Origin: Ectocarpus siliculosus
Lineage: Eukaryota > Sar > Phaeophyceae > Ectocarpales > Ectocarpaceae
Length of the DNA: 64,000 nucleotides
Assembly (NCBI GenBank): GCA_000310025.1
Contig: FN649751.1
Location: 4,837,021 to 4,901,020 of the forward strand
Direction: 5' to 3'
The notes beneath the pieces were generated by a model that worked only from the letters and a program-made list of their open reading frames with translations, was not told the origin of the DNA and did not search any database. The position numbers and the translations under genes were made by a program. Position 1 is the stretch's first letter. Every line of letters starts with the position of its first letter. Shown here in pieces: positions 46,001-56,483 of the stretch.

Positions 46001-47693
46001 ACAAACCTCTCGAGGATGTCGACGAATATCTCGTTCCTTTGAGACCCGTTCTTTTGCCCACTCCCCGACACGGGCTTCTGTATAGACGATGACGGCGCTG
46101 TCTTCGTCTTGAGGGCCTGCGTGGCAAAGGGGATTTTGTCATCGTTGCACATGCAATACTCAAAATCAAAGCCAACAATTTGAGGGGGCTAGACGTGTTC
46201 TCGTGCTGGTGCGGTCCCCGCAAATTTCCTTGGAACGACAAGAAGGTCCCGGGGCCGTCTTCAGTCCTTCGCAGAACATTCGATAATACACATGCCTGGC
46301 ATTTCGTTGCCACAGCTCTCGGAACACACAGATTCAAGCGCTGGGGGAAGAACAGCGAGCGGACTGCACCGTGAGCGAGTGGCACTCACTGAAGGGAGCC
46401 GCATGGACTTGACGGAATCTACCAAGATCGGCTCATTCCGGACGTGATTCCGAAGCGTCTCGGTGCTGGTGCCCTGTGGGTACCCGTAGTCCAAGGTTTC
46501 GTCCAGCAGCTCGTACACCAGGATGAAGTTTTTTCGGATAGCTTCCTGGGGGGGGGGGGTACGTCGGCCGAGATAATCAGAAGAACATCGGCAGCAAGCA
46601 AAGCCGCGAACCGAACCATCTGTTATACCATTTCCGTCCATACACCCTCATCTAAGACTTACATAATGTGATCAAGCCATTTCCCCCCTGCCTCCATGAA
46701 AAAACGTCCAAGCCAACCAACGCGCACCTCCGACAGGACGCCACAGTAATCCTTGAAAACCTTGGCCAGGCGGTTGAGGAGCTCGAGGAACATGCTTGGA
46801 GACACGTTCCACTGGGTCGACACCGCAAACAGGAGGCCGTTCTTGCGGACGTAGATGTAGTTGACGCCGTCGATGGTGAAGCACGGCGGCGGGTCTCCGC
46901 TTTCCCAGAACTTTACCTGTGCGATACCGCGAAAACAACAACAGGGTAGCGCACGTTTAACACAAGCGACGTGAAAACCACAACGCTGGTTCTGCTGTCG
47001 CCATGACTACGGAGACAACGTCTCCTATACATGGCGTGATTGTTGTTGGGATCATCTACAAGATGCGGCAGCGTGCGTAACTTCGTCGTGGCAATGGCCG
47101 CCCTCTCCGTGCGGTGCGGTAAAACTGCAAGCCGTTTCCCGCCTGCGCCCGTCACTCTTGAATGATGGCAAGGGAACAACTGCTGTACAAGACTCCCAAA
47201 CCACCAAGAGCACAACATGCTCGACGACATCCGACCCATGTGCGCTGCAGTCGTTGTACTTCGTTGAGGTCGGTATTGCTGTATGCGGTCTGCCCTAGCG
47301 TTGGTCGGTCGGTTGCCAAAGCTGAAATGAGGCAATGGTGTTGGGCAGCATTAACCTGGAACAACTTCATCCACAGCAGTTGCGGGCCTCCACTGCCATC
47401 TAGCCTTGCAGTACGGCGTACCCAAAGCGACTGCATGTACTGCTGGAAGGCACGCCTGCTACTGATCTACTGATTATATAAGCAGTGCCTGCCGCTCCGT
47501 ACTCCATGGCGAGGAAGATGTTTTATCTCTCCGCCGACACATTTTCAATACGGACAAGAGTTGTGTTTCGGCTTGCCTTTCGGAAGAAGGTGTCCGTCGT
47601 GCCCGCAACTGCATCGCCGCGGTAGTCCTTGGAAATGATGGTGTCTCCACGCGGCGACAGGATGAAGAACTGCGAGACGGGGGCAATCGACAT
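41230..47693 (-). CDS. AP4M1: AP-4 adaptor complex subunit mu
   Basis: Twelve exons (minus): 47577..47693, 46728..46916, 46390..46545, 46007..46116, 45489..45571, 44865..44953, 44251..44417, 43460..43568, 42925..42978, 42580..42678, 42048..42154, 41230..41278; 442 aa (human AP4M1 is 453). The N-terminal longin-like half has SQFFILSPRGDTIISKDYRG, NYIYVRKNGLLF and NFILVYELLDETLDYGYPQG with STETLRNHV; the C-terminal mu-homology domain has GCIQMKSYLSG, NPELRLALNEDLVVG, FTPPDGEFVLLNYRM, VGPVSMQFEIPMY and ends WVRYVTQSSSYVCRV. ILVYELLDETLDYGYPQGTS and the ending separate it from AP-1, AP-2 and AP-3 mu and point to AP-4. The family sorts cargo with YX[FYL][FL]E-type signals at the trans-Golgi network. 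Intron 1 has a GC donor (AAG-GCAAGC), supported by phase. It is divergent with DAP3. Confidence 0.93.
42995..43063. repeat. (CAA)n(CAG)n compound microsatellite
   Basis: Eleven or so CAA units then ten CAG units, in an AP4M1 intron just before the 42925..42978 exon (upstream in gene sense). Confidence 0.95.
43205..43330 (-). repeat. Dispersed repeat family A, copy 5
   Basis: CCGGCGAAACCCCGGCATAT, CCCTCCGTCCCGGCATTGTC, GGGATGCGAGATC, GGTCCAACGACTACGGGATG, then a C-rich tail; collinear with copy 4, in an AP4M1 intron. Confidence 0.65.
44120..44300 (-). repeat. Tandem copies of an exon end plus splice donor in AP4M1
   Basis: Three units about 62-65 bases apart start at 44120, 44185 and 44247. 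The last is the true 3' end of the 44251..44417 exon with its GTACAT donor; the middle unit keeps the GTACAG donor with changes in the exon part, and the first is more diverged. The intron thus carries one or two decoy 5' splice sites. Confidence 0.7.
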
Positions 47694-48123
47694 GTTGGTT
47701 GCTACCCCTGCTGCCTGCTGCTTCTGTCTCCTTAAGTCGTTACTGCTGCTGTGCAGCTGTTGAGCCTCCAGCCCTCCACTCCGCGAACAACGCAAAAACT
47801 TCACCACCAAGTGCTGATAAACACTCTGGTGTGTATTTTGTGCACAAACTCCCCTACTGTCGCACACCCCTGTCACCACAGCAGGCGAGATAGTAAATGT
47901 TCCGCGTGCCCTGGTTGCAACTCGTCTCTGCTCAGGTCTCATCAGCTCAGGACTGGGGGCGACGCGGAACGATTCGTGTTATCGGTCCCCCTACTTGTAC
48001 TCATTTTCGCTCTCCAACCGGAGATCCCCCACTGGTGAACCCGAGGGCAGCCAACACAGGAGCTCACCGGAGCTAAGCTTGCGCGGAGCGGTAGCAGTGC
48101 GTGCAAGAGCAAGCCCGGCAGCC
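47694..48123. promoter_or_regulatory. Divergent promoter region, AP4M1 / DAP3
   Basis: Start codons are 430 bases apart on opposite strands, so both promoters and leaders lie here. No TATA box is evident on either side. Confidence 0.5.
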
Positions 48124-51100
48124 ATGGCGACTAGGTTTGGGTTGATTCGGGCCCGGGGCCATTCATGTAGGGCTCAGCTCGTGCACGACCAACTGCAGAG
48201 CTCCATCAGCGGTGTGCGGTTGCTGGCCCGCCTCTCCTCCTCCTCTTCACGCAGCACTGCTCTCAAGGGCAGCGCCAGCGGCAGCAGCAGCAGTGCTCCC
48301 TTAGGGTTTCGCCCTCCCGCTCATAGACACCAGTACCCCGCGTCGTCGATTTTCCTGGGGAGAAGAGACAGCGGTAGTTGCGGCAAGGCTCTGTTCTCGT
48401 CGACTACAGCAACCAGGCCTGCTCCCGAGGAAGGTGCTGCGCAGGACTCGGACCCGGGCCACAGCAGCAGCAGCAGCAGCGGCAGCAAACCCGGGCGAAA
48501 GACGTTTGATGGGGGAAACAACGACGACAGGCTCGCTAGGCTGGACGATGGGGATAAGGTGTGTTACGGTGTGTAGCGTTTTGTCTGCAAAAGTTTTTCG
48601 GCGTCCATTCGGTCGGAGTGCGCTGGGTGCCATATGTAAAGAGGGGCCTAGGCCACCTTGGTATGCATCGGTTGCGCGCCGAAGCGACCCAACCCAGTGC
48701 ACTCGAGGACGGCGTGGCAACAAGCACGGCAAATGGTCTAGCACCTATTCAGCAGTTTCCACCTTAGAGTGTGCCCAAGAAGGGTTTGTGTGCGGCGTAA
48801 TTCCTGCTGTCGCGGGTAAGCCAAACCGGGAACGAGGCTGGTGACGTCTGACCGCCGCCGACGTTGTACAGCAGTAGCCTACGGCGCGGACGCTGCGGTG
48901 TTTGCATTCGGGCGCAGCAGCAGTGACTGGCACGTATGCGAGCGATTGCACATCGAGCAGCCGCAAGACGAGAGCGCGCGGGCGATTCGCAGTTCCAGCG
49001 GCACATGCGTTTCACGGCAACGCTCCATCTCATAGCACAACAGGGAGCAGTCCAGTCCCACCCTACTCTGCTGGGTAGCAGCCGTCCGTGCAAAGATGAA
49101 GCCGTCGGCCTGCTGGTGCTTCGGCAACCGTGCGCGTCATTCGCTCGCGGCATTTGTTTGCGCGCACCCGCACGCGCTCCCATCAAGGTGTAAGCGCTTC
49201 TTTTTAATTGAGCCGGCCTTTCCGTTGGCCCCTTTCTCACACACTCGCCGTCGCGCTTCCTCCCTTCGTATTCTCATCACGTAAATGACCCCTACAGTAC
49301 GAGGACTTCTTCGACCTCCGGCTAGCGGAAGCGGAGACCATCTTCCCGGAGGGCCTCGCCGGCGGCGGGCAGGGCGCCCTGGAGCGGGCGATGGCCGGCG
49401 GCACGTCCACAGCGCTCCTCCGCCGCGAGGCTGCGGACGCGCTGATCCACTCCCTCGACGCCTTCGCGCCAGAAGACGGGGGGGCGGCGCCGCCGTTCGG
49501 CATCGAGGGCACCTCCAGCGAGAACTGGCGCAAGGTTAGCGAGGCGAGGCAGTACGGTAGCCAGCAGGACGGCGGTGGGTCTAAAGCAGACGCGGCAACG
49601 GCGGCGGCGGCGGCGGCATCGCCAGACGGTGAGGATCAGGACCACGACGGCGATGATGATGACATCATCGGGGATGTGACGGCAGCGGCCGCGGAGGGGG
49701 CGGCGGCGGCGGCGGCGGCGGCCGAAGCGGTTAAGGCGGCGGCCAGGGCCGCGGCGGCGGCGGCGGCTGCGGGCGGGGAAGGGCCGGAGCAGGAGGAGGG
49801 GAAGGGAGGGGAGGACAAGAAGGTCCTCGGGAGCGGGCCGGTGTGGGAGGAGATGAAGGCTTTGGCGGAGTCGAAGCGAAAACCGCTCAAGGGCGTTCGA
49901 CGCGTGGTGATTCAGCCTGGTCAGGTGCGTCCGTGGAGTTGGTGATGTCGGCGGGAACATTTTTGTTCGTAGCAGTAATCACCAAATCGGAGCGCGCGCG
50001 TGAAAAAATTGTCAAGATTGCCGCTTATTGGTTGCCAGCGCGCGTCCCAGCCACGGCCTTGACACCCCCGCGCGCGGTCGCTGACGTGGCGTCTACTGCA
50101 GCTGCACGAAGGGAGCAAACATGTGCACGTCGCCCCGCCAGTCACCACGCCACCGCTGACCTTTCCGCATGTGCGTGCGGCTGCTGTCTGATAATAACGT
50201 AGCGCTCGTACCTCTTGACTGGGCGGCGGGGCTCCGGCAAGAGCTGCGTCCTCGATCATGCCGTCCTCCACGCCAGGTAAGGTTTGTTTGGGGTATCTGC
50301 ACTCGCTATTGTCGCGCCACATGGTGCTTGTTACCGCGAGCTGGCTGTGACGTACCGCAGCTGCGAGTGTAGGTATAGAAACGGGCGCAAGGCAGAGCGG
50401 GCTTACATCTGGATGGTCGCAGGATTGCGCTCTAAGCACTCGAGACTTTGTGAAGGGCAAGCATTTTATGCTAGAGGTGCACGTGCCACCCTCTCTCTCT
50501 CTCTCTCGCTGTTTTCGTCCCTTCCTCGTACTCACGCTCCTGGCGCACTGGTGGGTTCGTTGGTCATGCAGATGTCTTCGAGCTACGTACCGACAACATT
50601 AGAGATGTAGTCCTATGGCCATCGTCTCCAACGAACCGCAAAGCTCGCACACGAGAATTGCGTCAGTCTCGCACACAAAGAATTGACTCATGACGGCTAC
50701 GTTGGGCTCGAAAACAAACGCTCTTGTTCATTTCTTCTGCGTGGGTTACCCTGTTCGTGAAAGAGTGGAAGAGTTCCCTTTGTTAGCAGAGTATTTTCCC
50801 TCTACGCACCTACCTGCTATTACTGGGACAACGAGTGCCCCGTGCTGGCCGTTCCTTGTCGGCACAGGTCGACAGGATGGATCGTTCTCTTCGTGCCGGA
50901 TGGGAGGAACCTGGTCCAGAAGGGGATCTACTGCCAGCCGTCCCCTGTCCTGGAAGGGTTGTACGACCTTCCAGTCCAGGCGAGTCGGTGCTGCTCTTTC
51001 GCCTCTTGTACTTAACCGTGTTTGGAACTATTTTGCCGGCCGGCCTTCAGTTGTCGGGGTGTTTTTAAGATAGCCTATGTTATGTTTTGTGGAGCCCCGT

Positions 51101-54100
51101 CCTCTGGTTGTGAGGAATGTGTTTGCCAAGGGTGCGGCAAGCGGTCTCGGAGATGGGGCACAGGAGTGTCGCGTTTTGGTAATCCCAGCCCTACTTGACG
51201 GGGGGTCGAAAGCGTGGGTGATCGCGTCGAAAAGAGGTCGTTCAGTCTCTGATAACTGTTTTGGTGTTCGGTTGGCGTTGTAGAGACTCTTTCGCAATCT
51301 TGACTGTCGGGCGTCATCGCTTCTTTCGGTCAATCGGCACACTCCCCTTTTGTTTTTGCTAACCCTAACCCTAACCCTAACCCTAACCCTACCCAATCCC
51401 TAACCCCAACCCTAGTCTAGTTGTCGAAGGTTTGTCGTGCACACCCCATTCCAACCAACGACGGCACCCCCCCATCCCAAGCTCCGTTCCCCCCCGCCTG
51501 CCTGCCTGTCTTGCAGTCTATGAAGAGGCTCAAGACTCTTCGGGAAGCTCACGGCGACCAGCTCAAGAACATCAGCATCAAGGACCCCGAGGTACCGTTT
51601 CGTGCGTCAGTGTTTCGTTGCTGATCGTCGTCCCCGTTTTCCCCTAGGGTAAGATGGCGTGGCGTGGGGAGACCCGCCGCCAACTCGCCCTTGCCGCTGT
51701 CCCGCGCGGGTCAGTTGGTGATGGCCTTTTGTCCCCGGCCCTGAGCACGACATTTTCCCCTCTTCGTCTGTTTCTCGTTCCCCCGTGGTTCATCCAGAGG
51801 AGTTCCAACACGCTTTAGGGCGAATGTCTGTCTACATCTTCGCCCCGCTCTGTAGTGGAAACCGAAAGCGATCCCGCTACGACATCTTCCTCTTTGTCTT
51901 CTCGAGGTTGCCGGTTTCAAATAGGGGTTTCCTTTCTCAGAGTCCACATCCCCTCGAGAGCCTGTCCTCAGTTTTTTTTCGTGCCTCTCGCACTGTGTGT
52001 ACAGGTGCTCGGCCGGCACGAGGGCGCCAAGACGCTGCTGGACGTGATGGACATGGGTCTGGCTGACCAAGTAAGAGTCATGTGGAGAACGCGAGGGGGG
52101 GGGGGGGGGATCCTCATGTGTTGGTTGCAACGGATGGGGCCAACGCGCGTGTGGCGTGTCATGGTTGTTTGCGACCACGCGGATGTGCTGCCTCTCTTGG
52201 CCGCACATGCCGTTGGGATCCCCTGTGTGTACGGAGAGGTTTGCTCCCGCGGCCCTCCCTGCTCCACTACGGTCGTTTTGTCTTGCGGGGGATCCTGTCT
52301 CGTAGTCTTGTGGTTCAGCGTTTCGGTGTGGATGCTTAGGCCCGCTTCTCCCATGCCGCTTATTGTTGCTAACCGCCTCGTTTGTTTTCATCTCGTCGAG
52401 ACTGCCTTGCTCAGGTTTTCGTGACTTCTGTGTGGTTTGAAGTTGTGTGTTTCGGAGCCTGCCCCCATATTGCACACCACATCGAGCTGTGCATTTTTGT
52501 GTTTCGACACAGGAACACGCGGGGACGGCTCACTACGACGTGATGAGGGAGTTGCTGGCGACCACGGAGGCGAAGGTGATGCTCGCCATCGACGAGTACA
52601 ACGAGCTCTTCCAGATGTCCCAATGGCACTACGGGGACAACAAGGCGAGTGCTGCAGTGTCGCGGGTATCGGGAGGGGAGTGGGCACGGGGTTGCCTGTC
52701 GCAGGAAGGCTGCGATGAAAGCTTGTTGGCGCTGCTTTTTTGCTGCGTGTCGAGTGCCCACCATGCACGTCATTTTCGTCCTGCGGAGTGGCTCGGCGTG
52801 CACCCGCTGTTGGCGAGACATTCGCACTTGCAAGAATGAGCCCTCTTGACATTTGCTGCGTTTAGGTGTTGAGGACTGCCAAATGTGGAAGTACGTTGAC
52901 CTTCCGAGGGGCCGTTTTCAAATCATCCCCCCCTCCTCCCTCCTCCCTCCTCCCTACCCCTCCCTCTAACAAAACCAACGGACACAGCTGGAAGCGCCGC
53001 ACCTCACGGCAACCCTGCCGCTCCTGCCGCCTTTGGTCTCGACCGGCACTGGCCTGGCCTTCGCGGACGACTCGGTGGCGGCCCTTGCCAACCCGGAGGT
53101 GGTCGCCGAGAGAAAGAGAACTCCTGCAGAGGCGGGGGGGGTGGCCTGGATGAGCCCGGAGACCGGGGCGGCTTGCCTGCCGCCACCGCCGGCGAACGGC
53201 ATCGTGGTTTGCGCCGTGTCCGGGAGGTACCCTCCGTTGAAGAGGCTAAGGAAGAACAAGAAGTGGGTCCCGTTCGAAGCCACCGCGGGCCGGCTGGCGC
53301 AAGCCGTGTCGGTAAGGGGTTGTTGCAGTTGAAAACTGTTGTTGTTGTTGTTGTTCTGTTGAACAAGGCTGGAGAGGGATTTGAACCCTCATTTTTGGGC
53401 TCGAGTTTTGGGTTTGCAAACCAAGACTGGAGAGGGATCCAAACCCTCATTTTTGGATTTGCATCCCAACGCATGAAACAACTAAACTTCTGGCGAGGAC
53501 GGGCAGGGGGGTTCGAACCCCCGTCTTCCCGAGCCACCAACCTGGCACTCTTAACCAGCTTCTTTTTTTTTTTTTGCTGTTTTTTTCTTGGCGGTGTCTT
53601 CACATTGATAAACGGTTCCGATGTCTGCTCGGTACCTAAGAGCATGCGCTCTCGCTTGTTCTTGTCTTCACATGACAAACTGTTCCGATGTCTGCTCGGT
53701 GCCTTCTAGCACCCGAACGTTGGGGACGCGGATGCCTTCCGTGTTCCCACAGCCTACCTGCCCTAGAGGACACAACGCAATAATCCAATAGAGAAAATGA
53801 GCTGGGTCCATTTTTGTTTTTCGAGGATGCCTCGCGCATCGCCTTCTCAGATGGGAGACGAAAGTATGCAGACAAGGGGAGAGAAATGGTAGAAACAAAC
53901 GCCCTTTCACATCCTTCGTGTCCTGAAAATAGTTATTGCATCCGTCTTTTTTGTCTTCCTCATCGCACCGACTCGTGTGCCAGATTCCGGTCGAGCCGTA
54001 CACCAGGCGCGAATTCTTGCGCGTGTTGAAGCACTACGCCAGGGTAGAAGAGGTCGTCAACGGTAAGAAGCGACCCCCGACCCGATCCGTGTTGGACGGA

Positions 54101-54557
54101 ACGTAGAGGGAACGAATAGGCTGGCAGGGGGGGGGGTACTGCAAGAACGACTCTTTTAACCCGCGTCTTGCCGTGTTTGTGTGTCCTGCCGAAACGCACG
54201 AACTGCAATCGTGAGCGTACGATTCACTCACACACAAACACGAATTACCCTCTGTAGCCGCACTCAAACTGGCGTCTTCCGGTTGGTCAGCCGGTTAGCT
54301 AGCGCGGTCGATGGTAGTAAATTTTGGAACACAAGCGTGGGCGCAGACACGCACGCAAGCCTCGCTCTTGACCGACATATAATATGTTCTCGCGTGTCCG
54401 TGCGTTTCTTTGGTCTCTCCTGGCGTCTGGTATTGTTGCAGAGCCGTTGGACACGATGGAGGTGGCGAAGGTGCATGCCAAGTCGGACAGTCTTCCGGAG
54501 CACGTGTTCGACACGTGCAGGGCGGGCCGTTACCGCACCGCCGTTCATGAGCAGTAG
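48124..54557 (+). CDS. DAP3: Mitochondrial small-subunit ribosomal protein mS29 (DAP3), P-loop GTPase
   Basis: Ten exons (plus): 48124..48558, 49298..49924, 50203..50276, 50868..50979, 51517..51591, 52005..52070, 52513..52644, 52988..53311, 53984..54062, 54442..54557; phases close to 679 aa. The first 50 or so residues are rich in Arg, Ser and Ala and lack acidic residues after the start, like a mitochondrial transit peptide. Core: YEDFFDLRLAEAETIFPEG, Walker A SYLLTGRRGSGKSCVLDHA (about 356-374), GWIVLFVPDGRNLVQKG, Walker B VMLAIDEYNELF (about 480), LEAPHLTATLPLL, NGIVVCAVSGRYPPL, and C-terminal EPYTRREFLRVLKHYA. The family binds guanine nucleotide in the head of the mitoribosomal small subunit. 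It is longer than animal DAP3 (about 400 aa) because of a Ser-rich N-terminus and an Ala-rich, acidic insert (about 230-310). Introns 4 and 7 have GC donors, both forced by phase and homology. Confidence 0.88.
51359..51415. repeat. Interstitial telomere-type repeat (CCCTAA)n
   Basis: About six perfect CTAACC units, followed by degenerate ones, lie in DAP3 intron 4. This is the TTAGGG type on the minus strand. It is far from any window end, so it is an internal insertion, perhaps from double-strand break repair. Confidence 0.9.
53369..53720. repeat. Two sets of short tandem duplications with a T-arm-like segment
   Basis: In DAP3 intron 8: a 58-base unit starting CTGGAGAGGGAT occurs at 53369 and 53427, and a unit with TTCCGATGTCTGCTCGGT occurs near 53595 and 53663. 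Between them GGGGGGTTCGAACCCCCG forms a perfect T-arm-like hairpin on either strand, but the flanks give no cloverleaf. A tRNA-derived SINE remnant is possible. Confidence 0.6.
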
Positions 54558-56483
54558 GCCTCAATTTTTTGTTGCTGCGGTCGGCTCTGTGCGACTTAAC
54601 TTGACCCTGGGGGTGGGTGACATGCCGCGAACTAGTGCTGATGTTGAGCAAGTGTTTGGGTTGTCTTGAAGTACGACTCTATCGCTAATAGCTTTTGGGC
54701 GCAAAAATTGGTTTGTTTGTGTGAAGCCTTGGAGTCTATCTGGAAGATGGCGTAATGCGCGCGGACATACTGCAGGTGTGCTCTCATCTACAGTCAAACG
54801 CGGCAGTGAAGCGCGCTGCCCGTGGAAGGCTCCACGCGTGTCCCAGTCGTGGTACGGGCCGCCTCGGCTTGCTGCGGTAGGTTTTCCCTCGCTAGGAATG
54901 TTATCTTTACTCGCCATCGCTCACATTATTGGGATTTATCTTGTTGGCTTGTCTCCGACAGGACAATCTGAGAAAATATTGAGCACGTGCCCACGCGCTG
55001 ACATTCACAGGCAGGCCTTGTTTGCTAGAGCAATGCAAAAGTTTCAATGTCATGCCCGGGAAAAGGGTACGAGTTGAAAATGCCCCATCCCCCCGACGTT
55101 TCAGGGTTCTTGACGTTTCACCCTCATATCGCGTTTAGATACTGCTGCTGTCCCCTTCTACGATCTATGACCTCACTTCCGGAACGGAAAATCAAGAACG
55201 AGAGACCGCCGCTACACAGGGGGAAAAAAGCCAACAAAACGGCCACAACTCATCATACCGAACTGGCGAGTGTAGATCAACCGCTGTCTCTTGAAACATA
55301 TAAACACATGTCCAGAACACTCTCGCCAGATGGGAAGGGGCTAAGAACCCTTTCGAACCGTGACACTCTGCTGCCTGTCGTTACACGGATGGTCAGACAA
55401 AGCACTTGGTCTGGGTGTGTCACAGGTTGAAAACTCAACAACACGACACACAGATGGGCCTTTCACTCCCCACATCCCGCAGCCACAATCTCCATCCCTT
55501 CACGGCCAGACGAACTTCTAGCGATTCCCAAAACACCTACCACACACATACAACCAACGCGCCCCAGTCTCCGGCACCATCCATCCCCCGGACGCTGCTG
55601 ACCCCAACTATCCTGCAAGCCCCGCCTTACTTACCGAACGCGAGACCCGCGTTCGCCCCTCGCCATCCCGAGCACTCCTCTCTTTTAACTGAATATACAT
55701 GTCTTCGCATCCCGTCCCATCATTCTGCTTGCCAAGGATGCAAGCGAGTGCCTGCTCTACGGGATGTGGAACAAAAAGCGACGTCCACACATTACACCTA
55801 CTCTCTCTCTCTCTCTCTCTCTCTGCAAAAATCCATGCCGCAGGGCATGGCCTACGAGTTGTCCTTTCACAAGAAGCAACCAATCGTCGTACCTACGGCA
55901 GCGCACGCGTTACTTACGACGCTACGTGTGTGCCAATTCGTGTCGAGCACCACCACCCGAAAACGTACCGTCTGGTTTGTTTTGTCCTTTTTTCGTCGTG
56001 GAGTAATCGAGCTCTGACAATCGGTCCAGGCGATGTGATATCTGGTGCTTGTGCCTCCAGCCCCCCAGGTGCCCTGTACCGACCGCCCCTGGTAGCTGCG
56101 TGTACCAAGCGCGTGTTCTGGGCAAAAACAGAACACGGCCCGGGTCTATACTATACATCCTTGATGGTTCCCCTCACGACGTTGCTGCTCATCCACTAGC
56201 TATTGCTTGGTGACGGCAGGCCACGAGCCGGGTACGACGGAGAGTCACATCATCGCGCCGCGTCTGCCGCCGCCTTCTTCGTCCTTTTACGCCCTCATTA
56301 AGCTTCGCAGTCCCCCGTGCTCCTCTCGCCCCGCCCGTTTCATTCCCTCTGCCGCGGCCTGAATACAGCAGTGGGTCCCGACGTCTCTTTTTATGGCATC
56401 GTCGCCTCTGTTGAAACCCCTCCCCCGCCCCCGGGCTCTCTCCTTGTCTCCCCCCGCACGGTATACGAGAGCTGAGAGCACCG
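54558..56483. other. Convergent spacer between DAP3 and the PH-domain gene
   Basis: No coding exon is supported. It should contain both 3' untranslated regions, which face each other. It includes a CT run (about 55800-55823) and the second copy of dispersed repeat family C. Confidence 0.45.
55975..56110. repeat. Dispersed repeat family C, copy 2
   Basis: TGGAGTAATCGAGCTCTGAC followed by AATCGGTC and later GGTAGCTGCGTG; matches the eIF2D intron copy at 32.2 kb in order and spacing. Confidence 0.45.

Noticed and set aside
53490-53560. tRNA gene around the GGTTCGAACC hairpin
   Set aside because: The T-arm is perfect but no acceptor, D or anticodon stem with a valid loop can be formed around it.
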